A DNA stretch of 13,377 nt from positions 1 to 13,377 of the forward strand of contig JADFYS010000023.1 of assembly GCA_015232955.1 (NCBI GenBank), written 5' to 3'. The DNA is from Gammaproteobacteria bacterium (lineage in GTDB: Bacteria > Pseudomonadota > Gammaproteobacteria > Thiohalomonadales > Thiohalomonadaceae). Of the stretch, positions 1 to 5,824 are shown one piece after another. The notes under the pieces were generated by a model. That model saw nothing but the letters and a program-made list of their open reading frames with translations. It was not told the origin of the DNA and did not search any database. Within the stretch, counting starts at the first letter, position 1, and each line of letters starts with the position of its first letter. Both the position numbers and the translations under genes were made by a program.

Positions 1-235
1 CAACCGTATCTTGCGACTGCTCCAGCCAGCGCTCAACCGCCTTGATCGTCTCCTGAAACTGCATATTCTGCAGATAGCCCTCCGTCAGCGTGGTTAAAAA
101 AACCATCTCTGCCTCTATCCGACTGTTGGCCAACCCCTCTATCTGCCGATTGTGCTGATCTTTGAGAAACACCACCCCCCCGATCAAGAGAACCAGCACC
201 AGAAACAGGAGTACCCACGGGGTTGATCTGCTCAT
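1..235 (-). CDS. Membrane-anchored sensor-like protein, N-terminal fragment (cut by window edge)
   Basis: Only the first 78 codons are in the window. The protein starts MSRSTPWVLL, followed by one strong hydrophobic segment at about residues 7-24. A polar, helix-prone stretch (from KDQHNRQIEG onward, with many Glu/Gln) continues to the window edge. This is the usual start of a single- or double-pass sensor (histidine kinase, diguanylate cyclase or chemoreceptor): a short cytoplasmic tail, a membrane helix, then a periplasmic domain. No output domain is visible, so the class is unknown. The ATG (233-235) overlaps the TGA of the binding-protein gene by four bases (ATGA), so the two are probably translationally coupled and act together. 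A run of seven Gs in codons 18-20 lies inside the membrane segment. The assignment as a sensor is inferred from topology and neighbour, not from a domain. Confidence 0.6.
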   Translation of the reverse strand, partial: MSRSTPWVLLFLVLVLLIGGVVFLKDQHNRQIEGLANSRIEAEMVFLTTLTEGYLQNMQFQETIKAVERWLEQSQDTV

Positions 236-1119
236 TCATTCGCTCCAAGGCGGCTATAGCGCCGAAGGGTGTCATAATCACTATCTGCCACTTCCACCAG
301 ACGGGTGGTTCCCGGTTTTATCTTCGCCAACGCCTCCCGCCCCGCCACCGTCTCATTTAAGGTCAGCATCACCTCTTTCAGCTTCTGCTGTAGCGCTGGA
401 GCAAGATCGCTCCGCGCCACAAAGAGATGTTCCGATATCGCCGGTGTGGAGAGCAGGGAGCGGATCCCCTCCTCCCGATAGCGCTCATACACCTCCTCTT
501 TTACCGCCCCGGCATCGACATCGCCGGTCAACACACCCAAGGCGATATTGACATGACCATTGAGGGTTAAGTAACTGTGATGCTGCCCCGGAGGGAAGAC
601 CCCCGCCTCGAGCATCATCTGGTAGGGGATGAGATAACTCATGGTAGATCGGTGATCACCGAAAGCGATACTCTTTCCCCGAAGATCGCGCAGAGACTGG
701 AGATAGCTATCCTCACGGACAATAATATGTCCCTGAAAGGTGGGGCGGCCATTCACCTCTAGCCGCGTGAGGAGCGGTTTATATCCGTACGCATCCACCA
801 TTCGGATGTAGGGGGCTGGCCCCATATAGGCGATGTCGACCCGATCTCCACCGATGGCGGCACTATGCTCATCATAGCTGCTGCCGACCCGCACCGAGAC
901 CGGGGTTTCCATCCCCTGACTCAGCAGTTGAGCGAGGGGGGTAAATTTTTGCAGCAGCTCATCAGCAGGGAGGTAAGGGTGGATAGCCAGCGTCAGGGAG
1001 GCGTTCTCTGCCGCCTGCAAGATCGGTAGAGAGATCCCACCCAGCCAGATCAGAAGAAGCAGTCGCGGCAACAGGGCGAAGCGGAAATGGCTCACCACAG
1101 AAGAGAATCCTCTGCTCAT
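232..1119 (-). CDS. PhnD/SsuA/transferrin-family periplasmic substrate-binding protein
   Basis: The protein has 295 residues. A basic start (with R and K-free n-region MSRGFSSVV...) and a hydrophobic core at about residues 14-36 end in LQAAENA, a likely signal peptidase site. The mature part shows features of the phosphonate-binding-like family: a first strand with LTLAIHPYLPADEL, the helix LLQKFTPLAQLLSQ, DIAYMGPAPYI near residue 100, the hinge LRGKSIAFGD, and VLTGDVDAGAVKEEVY. Such proteins bind small anions or other ligands in the periplasm. Real phosphonate uptake would need phnC and phnE beside it; none is here. Instead it overlaps a membrane sensor-like gene by ATGA, which suggests ligand sensing. 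A good ribosome site (AGGAG, about 9 bases upstream) supports the start at 1119. A TATAAA hexamer lies upstream at 1138-1143, but I see no matching -35. The ligand is unknown. Confidence 0.88.
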   Translation of the reverse strand: MSRGFSSVVSHFRFALLPRLLLLIWLGGISLPILQAAENASLTLAIHPYLPADELLQKFTPLAQLLSQGMETPVSVRVGSSYDEHSAAIGGDRVDIAYMGPAPYIRMVDAYGYKPLLTRLEVNGRPTFQGHIIVREDSYLQSLRDLRGKSIAFGDHRSTMSYLIPYQMMLEAGVFPPGQHHSYLTLNGHVNIALGVLTGDVDAGAVKEEVYERYREEGIRSLLSTPAISEHLFVARSDLAPALQQKLKEVMLTLNETVAGREALAKIKPGTTRLVEVADSDYDTLRRYSRLGANE

Positions 1120-1164
1120 AACTGCTTTCTCCTTGTTTTTATATGGGTTATCTACAACTTGCAG

Positions 1165-1449
1165 CTACGGCATCTCGACAATGTAGCTACGGCTGATAGG
1201 GGTCTGGACATAAAATTTCTTGCTATCACGATCCTTTTTTGCCCAGAAATAGTAGTACCCTTTCTCCGGCTCTGCGGTCACCTTCCCACCGTAGACATTC
1301 CACTGTTGAAGATGGCTCCCCTCAGCGAAGGTGATCGTATAATCCCCCTCCATCCAGGTGATCCCCACTCGGGAGATACGATTCTGCTGCTCTTCGGTAC
1401 AGCCCAACAGTAGAGCGAGTACCCCGATGCTGAGTACAATCCCCTTCAT
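1165..1449 (-). CDS. Small predicted lipoprotein, function unknown
   Basis: The protein has 94 residues. It begins MKGIVLSIGV and has a short lipoprotein signal ending in LLGC, so Cys17 is the likely lipidated residue. Thr follows at +2, and no Asp, which favours outer-membrane sorting. The mature part is about 77 residues, rich in Tyr, Trp and Lys, with alternating polar and aromatic stretches (ITWMEGDYTITF, GYYYFWAKKD) that suggest a small beta-rich fold. I do not recognise the family. The start codon overlaps the stop codon of gatB (ATGA at 1446-1449), with GGAGAGAAG just upstream inside gatB as a ribosome site. It is therefore co-transcribed and probably translationally coupled with gatB, although a link in function is not obvious. 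It ends 45 bases before the binding-protein gene. Confidence 0.75.
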   Translation of the reverse strand: MKGIVLSIGVLALLLGCTEEQQNRISRVGITWMEGDYTITFAEGSHLQQWNVYGGKVTAEPEKGYYYFWAKKDRDSKKFYVQTPISRSYIVEMP

Positions 1450-2891
1450 CTCTTCTCTCCTTTCAATCTCTGTTGTAACAGTTGGTTGACCTGTCCCGGG
1501 TTGGCCTTGCCTTGCGTCACCTTCATCACCTGTCCCACAAAAAAGCCCATTAACTTCTCTTTTCCTGCACGATACTGCTCTACCTGCTGCGGATTGTCGG
1601 CAATGATCGCATCTATCGTTGCAGCGATAGCACTGCTATCGGTGATCTGGCGCAGCCCGCGGGCGGCGATCACTTCATCAACCCCCCCCTCACCCTGCCA
1701 CAACGCATCAAAGAGCTGTTTCGCAATCTTTCCGGAGATGGTGCCGTCTTCGATTCGGTCGAGGAGCAGGGCGAGATCCGCTGCGGATACCGGTGATGTC
1801 GACCACGGGATCTCCTCTCGGTTGAGCGCTGCGGTCAATATCCCGGTGATCCAGTTGGCACACACCTTGGCCTCTGCGGTTGAGGCGGAGACCACCGCCT
1901 CGAAATAGTCGCCGATTTCAAGCGAAGCGGTGAGTGCCGATGCGTCATATTCGCTTAAACCAAACTGACTGACAAAGCGGTGACGACGGTCATCAGGTAG
2001 CTCTGGCAGTGTCTGGCGCACCGCATCGATGTAAGCCTTATCCAGCTCTACCGGCAGGAGATCGGGATCGGGAAAATAGCGGTAGTCGTTCGCCTCCTCC
2101 TTACTGCGCATCGAGCGGGTTTCACCACGATCGGGGTCATAGAGTCGGGTCTCCTGCACCACCACGCCTCCCCCCTCAATTAGGGCGATCTGGCGCTGCA
2201 CCTCATACTCCACCGCCTGCTCAACAAAGCGGAATGAGTTGAGGTTTTTCACCTCAGCACGGGTGCCAAACGCCTCCTGCCCCCGCGGCCGCACCGAGAT
2301 ATTGGCATCACAACGAAAAGATCCCTCCTGCATATTGCCATCACTAATCCCAAGATAGCGCACCAAGGAGTGGATCTTGCGCATATAGGCCGAGGCCTCC
2401 TGCGCCGAGCGGAGATCCGGCTCTGAAACGATCTCCAGCAGCGGCGTCCCGGCACGGTTAAGATCAATACCGCTCATCCCGTCAAAATCTTCGTGCAGCG
2501 ACTTCCCTGCATCCTCCTCGAGATGGGCGCGGGTGATGCCGATCTTTTTGGTGACTCCGTCATCGAGCACAATCTCAAGCGCCCCCCTGCCGACAATGGG
2601 GTGATCAAGCTGACTGATCTGATACCCTTTGGGCAGATCGGGGTAGAAGTAGTTTTTACGCGCAAAAACCGAATAGGGATCGATCTCTGCCCCCACCGCC
2701 AGGCCAAACCGGACGGCCAACTCAACCGCTCTCTGGTTCAGCACCGGCAGAACTCCGGGAAAACCGAGATCTACCGCGCACGCCTGGCTATTGGCAGGCG
2801 CACCAAAGCGGGTCGATGCCCCGGAAAAAATTTTGCTTTGAGTTGCCAGCTGCACATGGATCTCACAGCCGATGACCACTTCCCACGCCAT
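1446..2891 (-). CDS. gatB: Aspartyl/glutamyl-tRNA(Asn/Gln) amidotransferase subunit B
   Basis: GatB is the tRNA-binding and kinase subunit of the GatCAB complex. The complex converts Asp-tRNA(Asn) or Glu-tRNA(Gln) to Asn-tRNA or Gln-tRNA in organisms that lack the matching synthetase. The 481-residue length fits the family. Visible signatures are GCEIHVQL at the N-terminus, RKNYFYPDLPKGYQ, the hallmark HLEEDAGKS, LNRAGTPLLEIVSEPD, SFRCDANISVRP, EVKNLNSFRF and EANDYRYFPDPDL. A helical YqeY-like tail ends in GKANPGQVNQLL. I chose the ATG at 2891 because it begins the conserved MAWEVVIGCEIH and has GGAGG eight bases upstream. The frame is open to another start at 2957, but that adds 22 unconserved residues. 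gatC and gatA are not beside it. The stop overlaps the lipoprotein start. A run of eight Gs lies in the coding strand near 1682-1689. Confidence 0.96.
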   Translation of the reverse strand: MAWEVVIGCEIHVQLATQSKIFSGASTRFGAPANSQACAVDLGFPGVLPVLNQRAVELAVRFGLAVGAEIDPYSVFARKNYFYPDLPKGYQISQLDHPIVGRGALEIVLDDGVTKKIGITRAHLEEDAGKSLHEDFDGMSGIDLNRAGTPLLEIVSEPDLRSAQEASAYMRKIHSLVRYLGISDGNMQEGSFRCDANISVRPRGQEAFGTRAEVKNLNSFRFVEQAVEYEVQRQIALIEGGGVVVQETRLYDPDRGETRSMRSKEEANDYRYFPDPDLLPVELDKAYIDAVRQTLPELPDDRRHRFVSQFGLSEYDASALTASLEIGDYFEAVVSASTAEAKVCANWITGILTAALNREEIPWSTSPVSAADLALLLDRIEDGTISGKIAKQLFDALWQGEGGVDEVIAARGLRQITDSSAIAATIDAIIADNPQQVEQYRAGKEKLMGFFVGQVMKVTQGKANPGQVNQLLQQRLKGEKR

Positions 2892-3040
2892 TACACTGCC
2901 CTCCACGCTAAAGTGGTAAAAGAGGGGGGGCGTCCTCGCCTCTCCGGCTGCGACCACTCTCGGAGCGTCACGCCGGGCAAGAGCCGATCACCTGTACACG
3001 GGGCAAACTCCCGGAGGGAAGGGGGATAAAACAGAAACAT
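2891..3040 (-). CDS. Possible 49-codon leader ORF upstream of gatB
   Basis: On the minus strand an ATG at 3040 follows GAGAGGATCC, a fair ribosome site with short spacing. The frame stays open for 49 codons (starting MFLFYPPSLREF) and stops at TAA, which overlaps the gatB start as TAATG. The peptide is rich in Pro and Arg and matches nothing I recognise. It contains only one Gln and no Asn, so it is not a classic amino-acid attenuation peptide for this pathway. It lies within the leader expected from the promoter at 3084-3112. The overlap suggests translational coupling to gatB, but gatB also has its own ribosome site, and a chance ORF of this length is possible in GC-rich DNA. Confidence 0.22.
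   Translation of the reverse strand: MFLFYPPSLREFAPCTGDRLLPGVTLREWSQPERRGRPPSFTTLAWRAV
2917..2944 (-). other. Imperfect hairpin followed by T-run in the gatB leader
   Basis: Read on the minus strand, GAGAGG (2939-2944) can pair with CCTCTT (2918-2923), with a smaller inner CG/CG pairing and a C-rich bulge. A run of four Ts follows directly. This resembles a weak intrinsic terminator about 30 bases before the gatB start, and it could act as an attenuator. The stem is imperfect and short, so this is a weak call. Confidence 0.2.
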
Positions 3041-3083
3041 GGATCCTCTCAGCTAACGGTTACGGTTTTTCAGAGCGTGCAAC

Positions 3084-3112
3084 ATTATCACAGGCGGGAA
3101 AAGGTGTGTAGA
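3084..3112 (-). promoter_or_regulatory. Candidate sigma-70 promoter for gatB
   Basis: On the minus strand, TCTACA (3107-3112, four of six matches to TTGACA) is separated by 17 bases from GATAAT (3084-3089, five of six matches to TATAAT). The -10 is preceded by TGT, giving an extended TGnGATAAT element. Transcription would start near 3077 and run through a leader of about 185 bases to gatB. The fit is good, but it was judged by eye only. Confidence 0.5.
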
Positions 3113-3239
3113 GTTCAATTCCCCATTCACGGCGTCAATCGGCAACAGTCCATTAATTAACAACGCGATAGCAATTAAACATCATGTAATTGATTAACGA
3201 CATCGTGCCACGCCACCCCACGATGACAGTTTTCACCTC

Positions 3240-3268
3240 TTGCCCAAACCCCTCTGCCCCTGTACATT
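3240..3268 (+). promoter_or_regulatory. Weak candidate promoter for mreB and the elongasome cluster
   Basis: TTGCCC (3240-3245) and TACATT (3263-3268) are 17 bases apart, and each matches the sigma-70 consensus at four of six positions. The expected start near 3275 gives a short leader of about 30 bases to mreB. A better -10-like hexamer, TGTAAT at 3185-3190, has no -35 at a proper distance. This is the best fit I can see, but it is weak, and another promoter type could be used. Confidence 0.3.
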
Positions 3269-3304
3269 ACGCGCAAATTTCATCATCGGGAACGACTATT
3301 CGCC

Positions 3305-4354
3305 ATGTTTGGACGCTTTAAAGGTTTTTTCTCTTACGACATCTCCATCGATCTCGGCACCGCCAACACCTTAATTTATGTCCGTGGTGAAGGAATTGCG
3401 CTCGATGAACCTTCAGTAGTCGCTATCCGCAATGAACACGGTGGTACCAGCAAACGAATTACCGCCGTTGGCACCGATGCCAAACTGATGCTGGGCAAGA
3501 CTCCGGGCAACATTGAAGCGATCCGGCCGATGAAGGACGGGGTCATCGCCGACTTTACCGTCACCGAGAAGATGCTGCAGCACTTCATTCGCAAGGTGCA
3601 TGAGAATAAATTTAAATTCTTCTCCCCCAGCCCCCGGGTGCTCATCTGCGTTCCGTGTGGTGCGACACAGGTCGAGCGCAGGGCGATTAAGGAGTCTGCC
3701 GCCGGTGCCGGAGCAAGAGAGGTCTTTCTGATCGAAGAGCCGATGGCCGCCGCAATTGGCGCAGATATGCCGGTCAGTGATGCCCGCGGCTCTATGGTGC
3801 TCGACATCGGTGGCGGGACGACAGAGATTGCGGTCATCTCGCTCAACGGTATCGTCTACTCCAACTCGGTTCGTATCGGCGGAGATCGCTTTGATGAGGC
3901 GATCATCGGCTATGTTCGGCGAAACTACGGCACCCTAATCGGTGAGTCCACCGCAGAACGGATTAAACACGCTATCGGCTCGGCCTACCCCAGCACCGAG
4001 GTGATGGAGATTGAGGTCCGGGGACGCAACCTCGCCGAAGGGATCCCCCGAAGCTTCACCCTCAACAGTAATGAGATTCTCGAGGCGCTACAGGAGCCAC
4101 TCTCCGGTATTGTCGCCGCGGTGAAGTCGGCGCTGGAGTTGACACCACCGGAACTGGGTGCGGATATCGCCGAACGGGGCATGGTCTTAACCGGTGGCGG
4201 TGCCCTGCTCCGTGACATCGACCGCCTGCTCATGGAAGAGACCGGCCTCCCGGTGATCGTCGGTGAAGACCCGATGACCTGTGTTGCCCGCGGTGGTGGA
4301 CGCGCCCTGGAGATTATGGACGAACATGGCGGTGACCTCTTCTCCATGGAGTAA
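3305..4354 (+). CDS. mreB: Rod-shape determining actin homologue MreB
   Basis: MreB is the bacterial actin that forms short membrane-bound filaments and guides lateral cell-wall synthesis. The 349-residue length matches the usual 345-350. The nucleotide-binding motifs are intact: phosphate 1 DLGTANT at residues 16-22, phosphate 2 LDIGGGTTE at 166-174, and the adenosine motif VLTGGGALL from 294. The N-terminus MFGRFKGFFS is the amphipathic membrane-binding helix typical of Gram-negative MreB, which supports this ATG even though its ribosome site (GGGAACG, about 11 bases upstream) is weak. EEPMAAAIGADMPV and CVARGGGRALE are family-typical. It is the first gene of the plus-strand cluster, divergent from gatB. 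A gap of about 100-150 bases with a small hairpin follows before mreC, so MreB may be made at a higher level than the rest. Confidence 0.98.
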   Translation: MFGRFKGFFSYDISIDLGTANTLIYVRGEGIALDEPSVVAIRNEHGGTSKRITAVGTDAKLMLGKTPGNIEAIRPMKDGVIADFTVTEKMLQHFIRKVHENKFKFFSPSPRVLICVPCGATQVERRAIKESAAGAGAREVFLIEEPMAAAIGADMPVSDARGSMVLDIGGGTTEIAVISLNGIVYSNSVRIGGDRFDEAIIGYVRRNYGTLIGESTAERIKHAIGSAYPSTEVMEIEVRGRNLAEGIPRSFTLNSNEILEALQEPLSGIVAAVKSALELTPPELGADIAERGMVLTGGGALLRDIDRLLMEETGLPVIVGEDPMTCVARGGGRALEIMDEHGGDLFSME

Positions 4355-4400
4355 GCCGATACCACACAGCTTCGCCACCTCACAGAAGCAACTCAATACC

Positions 4401-4416
4401 GGGTGCTGTTGCACCC
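4401..4416 (+). other. Perfect 6-bp hairpin between mreB and mreC
   Basis: GGGTGC and GCACCC are perfectly complementary and flank the four-base loop TGTT, 47 bases after the mreB stop. No T-run follows, so it is not a standard terminator. It could protect the 3' end of an mreB message or slow polymerase, lowering expression of downstream genes. A hairpin this small can arise by chance. Confidence 0.3.
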
Positions 4417-4503
4417 ACGCCACTTGCCAGTTAGCCACCATTCGTTCGGGTTCCCGTCATTAAAAAACAGCTTTTTGTTCAGGGTCCTTCACTTAACGCC
4501 AGG

Positions 4504-5337
4504 TTGACCGTCCTCGTGTTCCTCTCACTGGTGATGATGATTACCGATCACCGCCAGCACCATCTCGAAGGGGTTCGTTCGGTACTCTCTCTCGCGATCT
4601 ATCCGCTGCAACTACTGGTCAATGCCCCTGTTGCCCTGCTTCGCGATAGCGATGAGACGCTCACCATGCGTGAGAAACTGGTGATCGAAAACCGCGCCCT
4701 TAAACGGCAGCAGCTCCTGGATGGTGTAAAACTGCAGCGACTCACCACACTTGAAGAGGAGAACCGGCGTCTACGCACCCTGCTCCAATCGACCCGCAGC
4801 CGCTGGCTACAGGTGATGATCGCCGAGCCGTTCGCCCTGGATCTCGACCCGACGCGGGAGATGCTTCAGATTAACAAAGGGAGTCGCCACGGCGTCTTTC
4901 GCAATCAGGCTGTTCTCGATGCCCACGGGGTGCTGGGGCAGGTCTACCACACCTCTGCCTATAGCAGCACGATCATCCTAATCACCGATCCCAACCACTC
5001 CATTCCGGTCAGAATCAGTCGCAACGGCCTTCATACCATCGCCCTCGGCAGTGGTGACGCCACCGAACTTCTCATCCCGCATATCACCAATAGCGCCGAT
5101 GTTCAGGCGGGGGATCTTCTTGTCACCTCGGGTCTCGGCCAGACATTTCCCCCCGGTTACCCGGTGGCGGTGATCACCCGGGTGATTAAAAACCTCACCC
5201 GCCAATACGCCGAAGTGATTGCCGAACCGACCGCTCTAATTCAGAATATACAGGAGCTGCTACTGGTCTGGCACAAGGAGTCTCAGCGGGAAGAGGCGGC
5301 CACCCTCCCCGAAACCACCGAAATTGTGAATCAGTAA
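4504..5337 (+). CDS. mreC: Cell-shape determining protein MreC
   Basis: MreC is a bitopic inner-membrane protein that links MreB and MreD to PBP2 and activates RodA-PBP2. The part from 4504 has 277 residues: a membrane helix (VLVFLSLVMMI), a coiled coil at about residues 45-90 (rich in Glu, Leu and Arg, with LEEENRRLRTLL), and then the beta-barrel domain with PTREMLQINKGSRHGV, GVLGQVYH, LITDPNHSIPV and DLLVTSGLGQTFPPGYPV. The first canonical start in frame is TTG at 4504. Codons back to 4459 encode IKKQLFVQGPSLNARL, which matches the conserved MreC N-terminus (E. coli has SRGPSLQIRL). The true protein therefore probably begins near 4456-4459, where the codons are GTC and ATT and not a usual start. 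mreD follows after one base. Confidence 0.93.
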   Translation: MTVLVFLSLVMMITDHRQHHLEGVRSVLSLAIYPLQLLVNAPVALLRDSDETLTMREKLVIENRALKRQQLLDGVKLQRLTTLEEENRRLRTLLQSTRSRWLQVMIAEPFALDLDPTREMLQINKGSRHGVFRNQAVLDAHGVLGQVYHTSAYSSTIILITDPNHSIPVRISRNGLHTIALGSGDATELLIPHITNSADVQAGDLLVTSGLGQTFPPGYPVAVITRVIKNLTRQYAEVIAEPTALIQNIQELLLVWHKESQREEAATLPETTEIVNQ

Positions 5338-5338
5338 G

Positions 5339-5824
5339 ATGGTATTTAATCAGGGGAGTCTGGTCATTGGCGGGAGCTTTATCGCAGCCCTCATCCTCAC
5401 CATCCTCCCCCTGCCGCAGTGGGCGATCCCGTTCCGTCCGGAGTGGGTTCTGCTCACCCTCTTCTACTGGGGGATCGCCCTGCCGCAACGGGTCGGGATC
5501 TTTAGTGGTTGGCTTTCCGGTCTGCTGGTCGATGTAGCACAGGGGATGATCCTGGGACAGAACGCCCTCCTCTTCACCCTCTTCGCCTATATCACCTCCC
5601 GCCTCTCTCTCCGTCTACGGATCTACCACCCCTGGCGTCAAGCCATACTCCTTTTTCTCATGGCGCTCACGCTGCAACTGGAGAGCCTGATCATTCACGG
5701 CATCATCGACACCCCTGAGAGGGTCGACTTTACCCTCTGGTTACCCCCCATCACCACCATGCTCCTCTGGCCATCGGTTTTACTGCTGTTGCGCAACCTC
5801 CGTCAGGGATTGGGGGTTGAATAG
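5339..5824 (+). CDS. mreD: Rod-shape determining membrane protein MreD
   Basis: MreD is a small polytopic inner-membrane protein of the elongasome that works with MreC. The 161 residues match the usual length (162 in E. coli). The protein is almost wholly hydrophobic, with about five or six membrane segments. The family-typical FRPEWVLLTLFYWGIALPQRVG is followed by GLLVDVAQGMILGQNALLF, whose acidic D and GQ motif is conserved in MreD. The ATG lies one base after the mreC stop, without a clear ribosome site, so translation probably depends on coupling. The stop TAG (5822-5824) directly touches the GTG start of mrdA. Confidence 0.95.
   Translation: MVFNQGSLVIGGSFIAALILTILPLPQWAIPFRPEWVLLTLFYWGIALPQRVGIFSGWLSGLLVDVAQGMILGQNALLFTLFAYITSRLSLRLRIYHPWRQAILLFLMALTLQLESLIIHGIIDTPERVDFTLWLPPITTMLLWPSVLLLLRNLRQGLGVE

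Larger units (their letters stand above)
2892..3304. promoter_or_regulatory. Divergent intergenic region between gatB and mreB
   Basis: This stretch of 413 bases separates two divergent genes. The gatB-proximal half is GC-rich and holds the possible leader ORF and hairpin. A gatB promoter lies at 3084-3112. From about 3150 to 3200 the DNA becomes AT-rich with three similar boxes: AATTAAC (3155-3161), AATTAAAC (3173-3180) and GATTAAC (3192-3198). They are spaced 18-19 bases apart and could be protein-binding sites. No gatA or gatC remnant could be found by eye in the minus-strand frames closest to gatB. I see no RNA gene here. Confidence 0.6.

Noticed and set aside
33..281. Minus-strand ORF of 82 codons starting at 281
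   Set aside because: It is out of frame with the sensor-like gene whose ATG at 235 overlaps the upstream stop. Its Gly/Asp/Arg-rich translation has no membrane helix and looks like a shadow frame.
1120..1164. Promoter for the binding-protein gene using TATAAA at 1138-1143
   Set aside because: No -35-like hexamer at 15-19 bases distance; read-through from gatB is as likely.
1682..1689. Run of eight Cs (G8 on the coding strand) in gatB as a phase-variation tract
   Set aside because: Housekeeping gene with an intact frame. Short G/C runs are frequent throughout this window and reflect base composition.
2892..2957. Extended gatB start at 2957
   Set aside because: It adds 22 unconserved residues, while the ATG at 2891 has a good ribosome site and begins the conserved GatB N-terminus.
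2493..3029. Plus-strand ORF of 178 codons
   Set aside because: Mostly antisense to gatB, which is clearly the real gene; the translation has no recognisable family features.
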